Part shown: positions 15,462-26,410 of the stretch, in pieces | Layout: each line of letters starts with the position of its first letter | How positions within the stretch are numbered: position 1 is the first letter of the stretch | Assembly (NCBI GenBank): GCA_017996625.1 | Contig: JAGOGO010000016.1 | Coordinates: forward strand, 1-32,397 | Source: Deltaproteobacteria bacterium | GTDB lineage: Bacteria > Desulfobacterota > WTBG01 > JAGOGO01 | Direction of reading: 5' to 3' | DNA: 32,397 nt | The notes under the pieces: model-generated | Database searches by the model: none | What the model was told of the DNA's origin: nothing | Seen by the model: only the letters and a program-made list of their open reading frames with translations | Translations under genes and position numbers: made by a program

Positions 15462-16337
15462 TTATATGATGGCCTTCTCTCGCAATACTGCTTCCAGCCG
15501 AGCTCGGGTATCCGGCTCCATGCTGCACATGGGTGACCGGAATACTTCTTTCATCATGCCTTTCATGGCCAGAGCGGTTTTTACCGGAATGGGATTTGTT
15601 TCGAGAAAAAAGGCCTTAAAAACCGGTAGAAGATCATAATGCCGCTCTCGAGCATCAGTCCACTGTCCCTCAAGACCGGCATTGACCAATTCACACACCT
15701 GTCGGGGAATGATGTTGCTGGCGACGGAAATAACACCAGCACCTCCCAGTGTAATAAGAGGATAGGTAAGGTTGTCGTCGCCGCTGAAGACGGCAAAATC
15801 CGGCGGGCATTGCTGGATAACATCCATCATCTGATTGATATCGCCGGAAGCCTCCTTGAGCCCAATGATATTCTTGTGCTCCGTCAGCCGAACGATTGTT
15901 TTTGTTTCGATGTTTTTGCCGGTTCTGCCGGGGATGTTATAGATGATCAAAGGAATGTCCACTGCTTCAGCAATGGCCAGGAAATGCTCGTATAACCCTT
16001 TCTGCGTGGGCTTATTGTAGTACGGGGCTACCTGCAGACTGTAATCGGCCCCGGCTTTTAGAGCATGCTCAGTCAGTTCAATAGCTTCACGGGTGGAATT
16101 GCTGCCGGTTCCTGCAATAACGGGAACCCGGCCGCGGGCCTCATCGATAACAATATTGATGACCCGGTTGTGTTCTTCGTAGGAGAGGGTTGGGCTTTCG
16201 CCTGTTGTACCACACGGAAGCAGACCATTGACTCCATCTTCAATCTGAAAAGAGACCAGACGGCGTAATGCTGCTTCATCGATAGCGCCGGTTTCATCAA
16301 AGGGCGTAACCAGTGCAGTAATTGTTCCTCGTAGCAT
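15462..16337 (-). CDS. dapA: 4-hydroxy-tetrahydrodipicolinate synthase
   Basis: DapA condenses pyruvate with aspartate semialdehyde, the first committed step of lysine/diaminopimelate synthesis. The 291-residue product keeps the active-site residues at E. coli numbering: Thr44 and Thr45 in CGTTGESPTL, Tyr107 in APYYNKPTQKG, Tyr133 in IIYNIPGRTG, and the Schiff-base Lys161 in GLKEASGD. The start MLRGTITALVTPFD is typical. asd follows directly, so the two form a functional pair using the same intermediate. Confidence 0.97.
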   Translation of the reverse strand: MLRGTITALVTPFDETGAIDEAALRRLVSFQIEDGVNGLLPCGTTGESPTLSYEEHNRVINIVIDEARGRVPVIAGTGSNSTREAIELTEHALKAGADYSLQVAPYYNKPTQKGLYEHFLAIAEAVDIPLIIYNIPGRTGKNIETKTIVRLTEHKNIIGLKEASGDINQMMDVIQQCPPDFAVFSGDDNLTYPLITLGGAGVISVASNIIPRQVCELVNAGLEGQWTDARERHYDLLPVFKAFFLETNPIPVKTALAMKGMMKEVFRSPMCSMEPDTRARLEAVLREKAII

Positions 16338-16782
16338 AGTTACCTCGTCCTGGACAGCAATATAAGAATTTCATGGCAGCTCTCGGCTATATCAGAGAGC
16401 TCGTTTTTCGCACTGCATCCTCGTGTTGATAGATCACGCGTGCGATGTTCCCCTTTTCTAAAGGGGATTGAGAGCGTGTCCGACAATGTCATTCTGAGGC
16501 GCAAGCCGAAGAATCTCGATTCCTCTGATAGTGAAGTTGTGAGATCCTTCGTCCCGCCTGGCTGAGACTCCGGATGACAGATTCGAGTTTTGCCAGTTGT
16601 CAGACAGGCTCTACAGGGGGATTTGCAGGGATGCTTAAAAATCCACCCCGGCCCTCCTTTACCAAAGGAGGGAGAAGAAAAGCGATCTTGTACGAACTTG
16701 TCACTCTTTCGCTGCTGAAAGCTTTCTCTCATACCACTACTTAATGTGCTTTTCAAGAGAAAAGCATCAAAACTCTCGGTGG
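16338..16782. repeat. 445-bp gap between nusB and dapA filled with dispersed repeats
   Basis: No credible gene is seen. CCCCTTTTCTAAAGGGG lies at about 16449-16465. A longer imperfect palindrome at about 16487-16581 starts GTCATTCTGAGG and ends CCGGATGACAG, with inner arms GAAGAATCTC and GAGATCCTTC. AAATCCACCCCGGCCCTCC with CAAAGGAGGG follows at about 16639-16672. The first and last are inverted relatives of repeats near 9910-9986. A 138-codon frame through this stretch is only a translation of the repeats. Confidence 0.8.
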
Positions 16783-17217
16783 CTATTTTGTACTGGAAGT
16801 GCGGCCGGAGCTGGACCGGGAATGGGCGATGCGATCGAGAATTCCATTGATAAAGGATGATGATTTCTCGGTGCTGAATTTCTTCGCGAGTTCAATTGCC
16901 TCATTGATGCTCACTTTCGGTGGTACGTCAGGGCACCAGAGAATCTCGAAAATCGCTATCCGGAGAATGCATCGATCGACCCGGGAAATTCTTTCCAGCG
17001 ACCAGTGTTCGGATCCTTCCCGGATGAACTCATCGATTTCGGGACGATGTTCGTCCACGCCTTCAACAAGCTGTCTCGTAAAATTGTCGAGTTCTTTCTG
17101 AGCATGGAATTCATGCACAAATAGCGGAAGGACTTCGGGTGAGGGTTGTTGGGTGAAGTCGCTTTGAAAGAGAATTTGCAAAGCCAGTTCTCGAGACTTT
17201 CTTCGACTTGCCAGCAC
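16783..17217 (-). CDS. nusB: Transcription antitermination factor NusB
   Basis: NusB binds boxA RNA with NusE (ribosomal protein S10) to promote antitermination of rRNA operons. The 144-residue product has the typical start ASRRKSRELALQILFQSDF, the central ERISRVDRCILRIAIFEIL, and the final SINEAIELAKKFSTEKSSSF followed by INGILDRI. The start is a GTG at 17217 with a weak ribosome-binding site. It is the last gene of the nrdR-rib cluster, the common ribH-nusB order, but a 153-bp gap with a strong hairpin separates it from ribH. Confidence 0.94.
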   Translation of the reverse strand: MLASRRKSRELALQILFQSDFTQQPSPEVLPLFVHEFHAQKELDNFTRQLVEGVDEHRPEIDEFIREGSEHWSLERISRVDRCILRIAIFEILWCPDVPPKVSINEAIELAKKFSTEKSSSFINGILDRIAHSRSSSGRTSSTK

Positions 17218-17263
17218 TGGAATCTGTCTACCCTACGTACCAAGAAATACTATAAACATAAGA

Positions 17264-17297
17264 ACGTTTCCGTTCCTCAGAGAGGAAATGGAAACGT
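17264..17297. promoter_or_regulatory. Strong hairpin between ribH and nusB
   Basis: ACGTTTCC (17264-17271) pairs with GGAAACGT (17290-17297), and TTCCTC (17273-17278) with GAGGAA (17282-17287), leaving an AGA loop and one small internal bulge. It lies about 47 nt before the nusB start on the - strand. It could be an attenuator, a partial terminator after ribH or a processing site. Confidence 0.55.
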
Positions 17298-17370
17298 CCA
17301 TCTTCAGAAGCGGAATGTTGTGCTCCCCGCCTTTTCCCACGTCTCCGCTGCAGCACCTGGAAACCGCCCA

Positions 17371-17838
17371 TCAGGGAATTTGCTGGTAAAGATTTACCAT
17401 CTCAATGGCGGCAGCGGCAGCGTCCCAACCCTTATTGCCGGCTTTTGAGCCTGCCCGCTCAATAGCCTGTTCAATGGTGTCGGTAGTCAGCACGCCGAAA
17501 ATTACCGGTGACTGAGTCTCAAGCCCGACCATGGCGATGCCTTTACTCACTTCGGCAGCAATATAGTCAAAGTGCGGTGTGCCTCCACGGATCACGACTC
17601 CCAGGCAGATGATGGCATCATACTTCTTTGACAATGCAAGCTTCTTGGCAGTCAGGGGAATCTCAAAGGCACCAGGTACTTTAAAGATCTCTATATCTTC
17701 ATCTTTTGCACCGTGTCGGATCAGCGCATCGAGGGCGCCGCCCACCAGCTTCCCTCCGATAAAATCATTGAAGCGGCTAATTACAATAGCAAACCGTAAC
17801 CCTTCAGCAGTTAACTGACCTTCCACTACTTTTGCCAT
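17371..17838 (-). CDS. ribH: 6,7-dimethyl-8-ribityllumazine synthase
   Basis: RibH joins 5-amino-6-ribitylaminouracil with dihydroxybutanone phosphate to make lumazine, the penultimate riboflavin step. It normally forms hollow icosahedral or pentameric assemblies. The 155-residue product has [20 protein letters not shown] (substrate-stacking Phe23), [34 protein letters not shown] with catalytic His89, and [20 protein letters not shown] ahead of [14 protein letters not shown]. All are typical. ribBA lies 199 bp upstream on the same strand. Confidence 0.97.
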   Translation of the reverse strand: MAKVVEGQLTAEGLRFAIVISRFNDFIGGKLVGGALDALIRHGAKDEDIEIFKVPGAFEIPLTAKKLALSKKYDAIICLGVVIRGGTPHFDYIAAEVSKGIAMVGLETQSPVIFGVLTTDTIEQAIERAGSKAGNKGWDAAAAAIEMVNLYQQIP

Positions 17839-18037
17839 GGCTCTTCTCCTTCACTGTGGGCGTCAGCAAGACACAATCTGCTGTGTTGCCTTCGCTCGCT
17901 CCTCCTTGCGGCGTATTGCACATACACCTCAGTCGTCGCGACCTCGGCGCCTTGCATCTTATGCCTTCCTGGCGCCCACAGGTTCTTGTTACCCAATCGT
18001 TCGGATGCTGTAGTGCTGGGATTGCTTTCACATTCTC
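17839..18037. other. Gap between ribBA and ribH, possibly repeat-derived
   Basis: No gene is seen. On the - strand the sequence AAGATGCAAGGCGCCGAGG, followed by GCAATACGCCGCAAGGAGG (about 17907-17963), resembles a repeat type that I recall between genes in several proteobacterial genomes. I cannot confirm a second copy inside this window. Confidence 0.35.
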
Positions 18038-19255
18038 CTACAGATCATCACAGGTAAGCCCGAGCAGATGTCCCATCTTATCTCTCTTGGCCTTGAGATA
18101 CCGCATGTTTTCTTCTCCCGGGGGAATCTCGATCGGGATGCGCTCTTCGATGCTAAGTCCATAACCCTGAAGCCCGACGATTTTTCTCGGGTTATTAGTC
18201 ATCAGGCGGATCCTGCGAATCCCCAGATCCCTCAGGATCTGAGCGCCGACGCCGTAGTCGCGCAGGTCAGCCGGGAAGCCCAATTTCTCGTTGGCTTCAA
18301 CCGTATCGTGCCCGTCATCCTGAAGCGCATAGGCTTTACATTTGTTGGTAAGCCCGATTCCACGGCCTTCCTGGCGCATATACAAAACGACTCCTTTGCC
18401 TTCTTTCTCGATCATCTGCATGGCAGTGTGCAGCTGCGCGCCGCAGTCACAACGCAGTGAACCCAGCGCATCGCCGGTTAAGCACTCCGAATGAACCCGG
18501 ACGAGAACCGGCTCATCAATGTTCCATTCACCTTTGACAAGGGCCATGTGATTCTTTCGATCGATCTGACTCTCAAAAATAATCACCCGGAATGGTCCAC
18601 CATACTGAGTAGGCAATGTTGTTTCGACAACGCGCCGTACCAGCATCTCTTTCTGGATACGGTAGTTGATGACGTTTTCAACAGTGGTAATCTTGAGCCG
18701 GTGTTCAGCGGCAAACTCCTCGAGATCAGGCATGCGGGCCATGGAGCCATCATCTTTCATAATTTCGCAGATGACCGCTGCTGGCTTCAGGCCTGCCAGC
18801 CGCGCCAGATCGACCGATCCTTCCGTCTGTCCGGTCCGGGTCAGGACGCCACCTTCCCGGGCTCGCAACGGAAAGATATGCCCCGGTCGAGTGAAGTCCT
18901 CAGGTCGAGCGTCATCTTCTGTGGCCAGTAGTATCGTGGCTGCCCGATCATGAGCTGAAATCCCTGTGGTTACTCCCCGGCGCGCATCGATGGAAACGGT
19001 GAAGGCAGTGGTGAACGGCGACGTGTTATCATTGACCATCAAGGGAAGATTCAGCTGTCGTATCGTGCCGTCAGTGAGAGCCAGACAGATCAGACCCCGT
19101 CCATACTTGGCCATGAAATTGATCGCCTCCGGGGTGACTTTCTCTGCCGCCATGGTGAGATCACCTTCGTTTTCGCGACCCTCATCATCGCACAGGATGA
19201 TCATTTTCCCTAGTCGAATGTCATTAAGAGCTTCTTCTACGGTACAAATTGCCAT
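18038..19255 (-). CDS. ribBA: Bifunctional DHBP synthase / GTP cyclohydrolase II (RibBA)
   Basis: The N-terminal half makes 3,4-dihydroxy-2-butanone 4-phosphate from ribulose 5-phosphate. The C-terminal half opens GTP to start the pyrimidine branch of riboflavin synthesis. In 405 residues the DHBP synthase part (about 1-200) shows [29 protein letters not shown] and [16 protein letters not shown]. The cyclohydrolase part (about 205-400) shows [20 protein letters not shown] with zinc ligands Cys258, Cys269 and Cys271, then [11 protein letters not shown] and [16 protein letters not shown]. Both halves keep their key residues, so both activities are expected. ribE precedes it with a 112-bp gap. 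Confidence 0.97.
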   Translation of the reverse strand: MAICTVEEALNDIRLGKMIILCDDEGRENEGDLTMAAEKVTPEAINFMAKYGRGLICLALTDGTIRQLNLPLMVNDNTSPFTTAFTVSIDARRGVTTGISAHDRAATILLATEDDARPEDFTRPGHIFPLRAREGGVLTRTGQTEGSVDLARLAGLKPAAVICEIMKDDGSMARMPDLEEFAAEHRLKITTVENVINYRIQKEMLVRRVVETTLPTQYGGPFRVIIFESQIDRKNHMALVKGEWNIDEPVLVRVHSECLTGDALGSLRCDCGAQLHTAMQMIEKEGKGVVLYMRQEGRGIGLTNKCKAYALQDDGHDTVEANEKLGFPADLRDYGVGAQILRDLGIRRIRLMTNNPRKIVGLQGYGLSIEERIPIEIPPGEENMRYLKAKRDKMGHLLGLTCDDL

Positions 19256-19367
19256 GATATCGGATATCCTTTTAGAACAGCATTACGTGGTACCGGGTGC
19301 GAGGCGTTACTGCTCGTCGTTCCCGAAAAACCTGAATGTTACTTTGTACACTACATGCGTGGAAAAA

Positions 19368-20030
19368 TCAAGAAAACCCGTGCTCCCTCAAGAAATCATC
19401 GTCGATCGATGGTTTTCTGCCGGAGTCTTTAGCATCTTGGGGACCTGCTTGCAGAAATTTTTCCACATACTTCCCGATAATATCGGTCTCGATATTGACG
19501 GAGCTGCCGGTTTTTTTTCGACCGAGTGTGGTTATCTCTGCGGTATGAGGGATGATGCTGACTGAAAATTCACGCTCTTCAACGCTGTTAACCGTGAGAC
19601 TGATTCCATCAATTGCAACCGACCCCTTTTCTACTATATAGCGGGTGACGGCTGTCTCAGCGGAGAAGGTGATGATAAGCGCATTAGCCTCTTTCCTTAT
19701 GAGCTTCACCAAACCGGTGCCGTCAATGTGACCGCTTACCAGGTGACCGCCCAGCCGGTCCGATATCCTCAATGCCCGTTCCAGATTGACCTGATCACCG
19801 CGTTTGCGCTCCTGCAAGGTTGTGCGACTGAGCGTTTCCGGAGAGACATCCACACTGAACCGGCCATGACGCGCCTGTACCACCGTGAGACATACCCCAT
19901 CCACGGCAATGCTGGCGCCAACATCCTCCTGGGTGAGATCAAAGTGAGAATCGATTGACAGAACAAACGAGTTCCCGCTTTTGCCGATCCCGGCTATTGT
20001 ACCCATATCTTCCACGAGTCCGGTAAACAT
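19368..20030 (-). CDS. ribE: Riboflavin synthase alpha subunit
   Basis: RibE dismutates two lumazine molecules to riboflavin and ribitylaminouracil. The 220-residue protein starts with the diagnostic MFTGLVEDMGTI and has the two internally repeated barrel halves. The first contains SIAVDGVCLTVV with GHLVSGHIDGTG, and the second contains VAIDGISLTVN with IPHTAEITTLG. The C-terminus carries about 20 extra polar residues (KDSGRKPSIDDDFLREHGFS) beyond the usual amphipathic helix. It sits between ribD and ribBA on the same strand. Confidence 0.96.
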   Translation of the reverse strand: MFTGLVEDMGTIAGIGKSGNSFVLSIDSHFDLTQEDVGASIAVDGVCLTVVQARHGRFSVDVSPETLSRTTLQERKRGDQVNLERALRISDRLGGHLVSGHIDGTGLVKLIRKEANALIITFSAETAVTRYIVEKGSVAIDGISLTVNSVEEREFSVSIIPHTAEITTLGRKKTGSSVNIETDIIGKYVEKFLQAGPQDAKDSGRKPSIDDDFLREHGFS

Positions 20031-20111
20031 ACTTTCCTCCCCTTACACTGTAAGGAGTATGATTCAACGTTCATAACCTGCTGGCATCGTCCCGCGATGC
20101 TCTTGCATGCC

Positions 20112-20191
20112 CCGTTCACCGTTCATTGTTCACGGTTCACCGACTGGATTAAAGACGATCATTTCTCGGTGAACGGACAACGGTCAACGGT
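20112..20191. repeat. GTTCACCG / CGGTGAAC inverted repeat overlapping the ribD stop
   Basis: CCGTTCACCG (20112-20121) is the exact complement of CGGTGAACGG (20167-20176). A second arm, GGTTCACCGA at about 20134-20143, can also pair with the same site. CGGTGAACGGACAACGGT also occurs at about 13460-13477. The repeat extends through the stop codon (20159-20161) into the last codons of ribD. Confidence 0.75.
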
Positions 20192-21301
20192 CTTGTGTAC
20201 GTAGCCTTCAATCACGACATCGTCGCCGAATCGTCGGGTTCTGATCGAGTGAAGTCGCAGAGCTTGGTCTACGGATGGCACCCCTTTCCCGGCAACGAGC
20301 AGCGGAGCTGTAGTGCCACCGATAAGAATAGGAGCATAAAAAAGGAGTACCTTGTCCACGACTCCACTTGCTAGAGCCGAAGTGTTGATACGACTGCCTC
20401 CCTCCACCAGGACACTGGAAATTTCCTGCCGACCCAAGGCGGCCATGAGTAGCGGCAGGTCAACCATGTTCCGGCCGGGAAGCACCAATACCTGAGCACC
20501 GTGATCTTCAAGAGCCCGAATTTTTCCGGACGGAGCGTCCTGAGTGGTGGCGATAATCACCGAGGCCTTTGACTTGGGATTGAAGATCTTCGCCTGAGGA
20601 GAAAGTCTGAGAGCAGAATCAACGACGACTCTCGTTGGGTCCTTTCCTCTTCGGCCTGGAATGCGCGTCGTAAGCTGAGGATCGTCTTTCAATACGGTTC
20701 CGATGCCTACCAGGATCGCATCCACCTCGTCCCGCATTCGATGAACATACGCTCGTGATGCCTCACTACTGATCCACTTCGAATCGCCGGTCTCAGCCGC
20801 AATTCGACCGTCCAAGCTGGTGGCCGCCTTGAGAATGACGAACGGAAGCCCGGTAGAGATGTACTTGATGAAGACCTCGTTCAGCTTTCGGCACTCAGCC
20901 TCGCAAATACCTGCCTCTACCGAAATGCCTGCCGCCCGCAGCCGCTGAATTCCTCTGCCGCTTACGTTAGGATTAGGATCTTCCATGCCCACAAAGGCGC
21001 GCTTGATCCCCGCGGCGATGACAGCATCCGCACACGGAGGAGTTCGACCGTAGTGGCTGCATGGTTCAAGGTTAAGGTAGAGATCGGCACCGACTGCTGC
21101 CGGGCCTGCGTCGGCCAAGGCATTCACTTCCGCATGCGGCTGACCAGCCCTATGGTGGTATCCCTTTCCGACGATGCGGTTGTTCTTTACTATCACAGCA
21201 CCCACCATCGGATTTGGGCTGGTGCGGCCCCGGGCCCGTGAGGCCAGGGCAAGAGCGATATGCATGTACTGTTCGGGAGAACCCGTAGCGTTCGTGTTCA
21301 A
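20159..21301 (-). CDS. ribD: Bifunctional riboflavin deaminase/reductase RibD
   Basis: RibD deaminates and then reduces the pyrimidine intermediate made by GTP cyclohydrolase II. In 380 residues the deaminase half (about 1-150) has the zinc site His56-Ala-Glu58 in GQPHAEVNAL with Cys81 and Cys90 in EPCSHYGRTPPCADAV. The reductase half (about 155-365) has AATSLDGRIA, GIGTVLKDDPQLT and VLVEGGSRINTSAL. The start is a TTG at 21301, 16 nt after the nrdR stop and without a clear ribosome-binding site, so coupling to nrdR is likely; an ATG at 21265 would cut the conserved N-terminus. The last ten residues (TVDRCPFTEK) are encoded by a dispersed repeat. Confidence 0.95.
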   Translation of the reverse strand: MNTNATGSPEQYMHIALALASRARGRTSPNPMVGAVIVKNNRIVGKGYHHRAGQPHAEVNALADAGPAAVGADLYLNLEPCSHYGRTPPCADAVIAAGIKRAFVGMEDPNPNVSGRGIQRLRAAGISVEAGICEAECRKLNEVFIKYISTGLPFVILKAATSLDGRIAAETGDSKWISSEASRAYVHRMRDEVDAILVGIGTVLKDDPQLTTRIPGRRGKDPTRVVVDSALRLSPQAKIFNPKSKASVIIATTQDAPSGKIRALEDHGAQVLVLPGRNMVDLPLLMAALGRQEISSVLVEGGSRINTSALASGVVDKVLLFYAPILIGGTTAPLLVAGKGVPSVDQALRLHSIRTRRFGDDVVIEGYVHKTVDRCPFTEK

Positions 21302-21317
21302 AGCAGAAGGAGTATGA

Positions 21318-21797
21318 TTAGAATTTCTGGGACCTGATCTTTTCCCGGTCGCCCAGGAGATCTTTTACTTCGTTCATAAAATCGGTGATATCCCGAAAGG
21401 AGCGGTACACTGAAGCAAAACGCACATACGCGACTTCGTCAAGTTCGTGCAGTTCCTGCATCACCCTTTCGCCAATTACGGAAGAATTCACTTCCTTTTC
21501 ACCAAGTTCCTGCAAGAACTCCTCCACCCGCCTTACTACCGCTTCCATTTCTTCGGCGCTGATCGGTCTCTTTTGGCAGGCTTTCTGAATGCCCACCAGC
21601 ACCCGCTGACGTTCAAAAGGTTCTCGGCTGCCGTCTTTCTTGATGACCATGGGGAGCACTGTCTCAACGCGTTCGTGAGTGGTGAACCGTCGCTTGCATA
21701 CCAGACATTCCCGGCGGCGGCGAATTACATCGCCATCCTTGCTGACGCGCGAATCAATCACCTTATTTTCCAGTTCCCGGCAGTAAGGGCATTTCAT
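21318..21797 (-). CDS. nrdR: Transcriptional repressor NrdR
   Basis: NrdR senses ATP/dATP and represses ribonucleotide reductase genes. From the ATG at 21797 the product is 159 residues. It has the N-terminal zinc ribbon MKCPYC...CLVCKRRF (Cys3, 6, 31, 34), the following RFTTHERVE, then an ATP-cone domain (about 46-136) with [20 protein letters not shown] and [13 protein letters not shown]. The frame is open for 30 more codons upstream, but GAGAGGA placed 8 nt before the internal ATG and family length decide the start. It heads the riboflavin cluster, a common neighbour relation. Confidence 0.96.
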   Translation of the reverse strand: MKCPYCRELENKVIDSRVSKDGDVIRRRRECLVCKRRFTTHERVETVLPMVIKKDGSREPFERQRVLVGIQKACQKRPISAEEMEAVVRRVEEFLQELGEKEVNSSVIGERVMQELHELDEVAYVRFASVYRSFRDITDFMNEVKDLLGDREKIRSQKF

Positions 21798-22096
21798 GGC
21801 TGTTTTCCTCTCTTTCTTTGCTTGTTGCGTGACGATAACCGAGGGAAAAGCGTCTAAGCCATTTAAAAGTATCGAAAAAATAACCACATGTCAACAGAAA
21901 GTCCATCATTGAGAAAGATAACAAGTGACTTTTCAGATTGAATTGGGCACAATAATCGTCGGATATTTCCACGAGCGGCAGCACCAATCTTCCTGGATAT
22001 CGTTTTCTTCGCTGATGGAGCCGGGTCTGTGCCCGCCGTCCTTGACATTTTGCATATCCTATACTAGGGTAAAACGATACCATTGGATCACGACTA
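21798..22096. promoter_or_regulatory. Divergent intergenic region between nrdR and kdsB
   Basis: About 300 bp without a gene, holding the start regions of the - strand nrdR-rib cluster and the + strand kdsB-lpt cluster. A + strand promoter candidate is at 22042-22070. I did not find a convincing NrdR box or an FMN riboswitch. Confidence 0.55.
22042..22070 (+). promoter_or_regulatory. Candidate sigma-70 promoter of the kdsB-pyrG-kds-lpt cluster
   Basis: A perfect TTGACA (22042-22047) is followed after 17 bp by TAGGGT (22065-22070), a weak -10 box with matching ends. TATACT at 22060-22065 is a better hexamer but lies only 12 bp away. The spacing to the kdsB ATG at 22097 is suitable. Confidence 0.45.
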
Positions 22097-24554
<2,458 letters not shown>

Positions 24555-24608
24555 TCTCTGTGCCCTCAGAACCGGTTGTGAGCTTCCGGAAAGTATGGCG
24601 GACGAGCT

Positions 24609-25442
24609 ATGACAAGAACTGTCCAGGTGCAAAGTATTTCAATCGGCAGCGGAAATCCTCTGGTTCTTATTGCCGGACCCTGCGTTATCGAGACCGAATC
24701 GGCAACCCTCCGGGTGGCTGAAAAGATCAAGGAAATTACTGAACGACTGGGAGTTCCTTATATATTCAAGTCCTCTTACGATAAGGCAAATCGTACCTCG
24801 CTGACATCCTTTCGGGGACCGGGACTTTCCGAAGGTCTGAAGATTTTGGGCCGGGTAAAGGAACAGATCTGTGTTCCCGTGCTCTCAGACGTACACCATC
24901 CTTCGGAAGCGATCGAAGCTGCTCAGGTACTGGATGTACTGCAGATACCGGCCTTTTTATGTCGTCAGACCGATCTCGTCACCACCGTAGCTCAGCAGCA
25001 CAAGCCCGTTAATGTAAAAAAAGGTCAATTCCTTGCTCCTGGCGACATGACGGCAGTGATCAAAAAGATCACTGCTTGCGGCAATTATGATATTCTTCTA
25101 ACTGAACGCGGAGCCACCTTCGGCTATAATAATCTGGTTGTGGATATGCGCTCGCTGGTTATCATGCGGGAAAGCGGGTATCCAGTTATTTTCGATGCTA
25201 CCCACAGCGTTCAGCTCCCAGGGGCCCAAGGAACAGCATCCGGCGGTGATCGAGCATTTATCGCTCCTCTGGCTATGGCTGCCGCAGCTGTGGGAATAGA
25301 TGCCCTGTTTCTTGAAGTTCACGAAAATCCTGAAAGCGCACTGTGCGACGGACCGAATTCGTTGAACGTTACCGAATTATCTCCATTGCTCGAAAGAGTA
25401 ATCCGCGTGTCGGTCATTGCACGAGAAAGTGAGCGGTTATGA
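24609..25442 (+). CDS. kdsA: 3-deoxy-8-phosphooctulonate synthase (Kdo-8-P synthase)
   Basis: KdsA condenses arabinose 5-phosphate with phosphoenolpyruvate. The 277-residue product has LIAGPCVIETE, FKSSYDKANRTSLTSFRGPG, VSDVHHP-like LSDVHHPSEAIEA, FLCRQTDLVTTVAQQ, and VIFDATHSVQLPG. Cys25 in AGPCVIE occupies the position that separates metal-dependent enzymes (Cys) from metal-independent ones (Asn), so a metal-dependent enzyme is inferred. Its TGA overlaps the ATG of kdsD (ATGA). A 54-bp gap separates it from pyrG. Confidence 0.97.
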   Translation: MTRTVQVQSISIGSGNPLVLIAGPCVIETESATLRVAEKIKEITERLGVPYIFKSSYDKANRTSLTSFRGPGLSEGLKILGRVKEQICVPVLSDVHHPSEAIEAAQVLDVLQIPAFLCRQTDLVTTVAQQHKPVNVKKGQFLAPGDMTAVIKKITACGNYDILLTERGATFGYNNLVVDMRSLVIMRESGYPVIFDATHSVQLPGAQGTASGGDRAFIAPLAMAAAAVGIDALFLEVHENPESALCDGPNSLNVTELSPLLERVIRVSVIARESERL

Positions 25443-26410
25443 GTCTTGAAGTTGCCCGTCGAGTTCTGAAAATCGAAGCAGAGTCCATTTTAAACCTTAT
25501 TGATTGCCTGGACGAAAACTTTGTGCGTTCAGTAGAACTCTTGTCTCAGTGTTCCGGTAAGGTCGTCCTCACCGGCATCGGCAAATCCGGGCTTATCAGT
25601 AAGAAGATCGCCTCAACGCTGGCGAGCACGGGTACGCCTGCCTTCTTCATGCATCCGGCTGAAGGCATCCATGGCGATTTGGGTATGTTGTCCCAAAAAG
25701 ACATCATCATCATTGTTTCCAACAGTGGTGAAACCGAGGAGATCCTTCAGCTGCTCCCCATTATCAAGCGCATGGAAATACCGATGATCGTCTTCACGGG
25801 TAACGGGAAATCCACTCTGGCATCGCGGGGAGATCTTGTTATCAAAACCAGCGTCAAAGAGGAAGCATGTCCCTGGGGACTGATTCCTACATCAAGCACG
25901 ACCGCTGCCTTGGCGATGGGAGATGCTCTGGCGATGGCCGTCCTGGAGCGAAAAGGGTTCAATGAAGAAGAATACGCCTTGCTTCACCCCGGGGGCTCAC
26001 TCGGCAAGCGGCTGCTTCTTCGGGTCGAAGATCTCATGCATCAGGGTGATCATATCCCTCTGGTATCAGAGGATGCGTCTATGAAAGAGACGCTTCTCGA
26101 AATGACTTCCAAACGTCTGGGCGTCACCGGCGTCATGGATAGCCAGCGCAAACTAATCGGGGTGGTAACGGACGGCGACCTTCGGCGTTCGCTGGAGAGA
26201 TGCAGCGATCTTCTCAGCAAGAATGTGTCCGAAGTAATGACCACCAACCCTAAACGAATTGCTCAGAATGCGCTTGCGGCTCAGGCATTGCGATTAATGG
26301 AGGAGCATGCTATAACATCTCTCTTCGTTTATCCTGCGCACGAAAAGGACTGTATCAGCGGGATCATTCACTTGCATGACGTACTCAAAGAAGGGATCAT
26401 CTCAGGATAA
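25439..26410 (+). CDS. kdsD: Arabinose-5-phosphate isomerase (KdsD/KpsF family)
   Basis: The enzyme converts ribulose 5-phosphate to arabinose 5-phosphate, the substrate of KdsA. In 323 residues a SIS sugar-isomerase domain (about 30-180; VVLTGIGKSGLISKKIASTL, HPAEGIHGDLGM, IIIVSNSGETEEIL) is followed by two CBS domains (about 200-320; VEDLMHQGDHIPLV and VSEVMTTNPKRIAQ). This is the standard architecture. It overlaps kdsA by 4 nt and kdsC by 1 nt, so the three are a tight translational unit. Confidence 0.96.
   Translation: MSLEVARRVLKIEAESILNLIDCLDENFVRSVELLSQCSGKVVLTGIGKSGLISKKIASTLASTGTPAFFMHPAEGIHGDLGMLSQKDIIIIVSNSGETEEILQLLPIIKRMEIPMIVFTGNGKSTLASRGDLVIKTSVKEEACPWGLIPTSSTTAALAMGDALAMAVLERKGFNEEEYALLHPGGSLGKRLLLRVEDLMHQGDHIPLVSEDASMKETLLEMTSKRLGVTGVMDSQRKLIGVVTDGDLRRSLERCSDLLSKNVSEVMTTNPKRIAQNALAAQALRLMEEHAITSLFVYPAHEKDCISGIIHLHDVLKEGIISG

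Noticed and set aside
16340..16756. 138-codon open frame between nusB and dapA
   Set aside because: Its translation is a reading of dispersed repeats, with no conserved domain or good start signal.
20031..20158. FMN riboswitch before a riboflavin gene
   Set aside because: None of the conserved RFN-element blocks is visible here, before ribBA, or before nrdR.
21798..22096. NrdR box near nrdR
   Set aside because: No convincing ACAC-AT-rich-GTGT palindrome was found; NrdR sites are expected at ribonucleotide reductase genes, which are not in the window.
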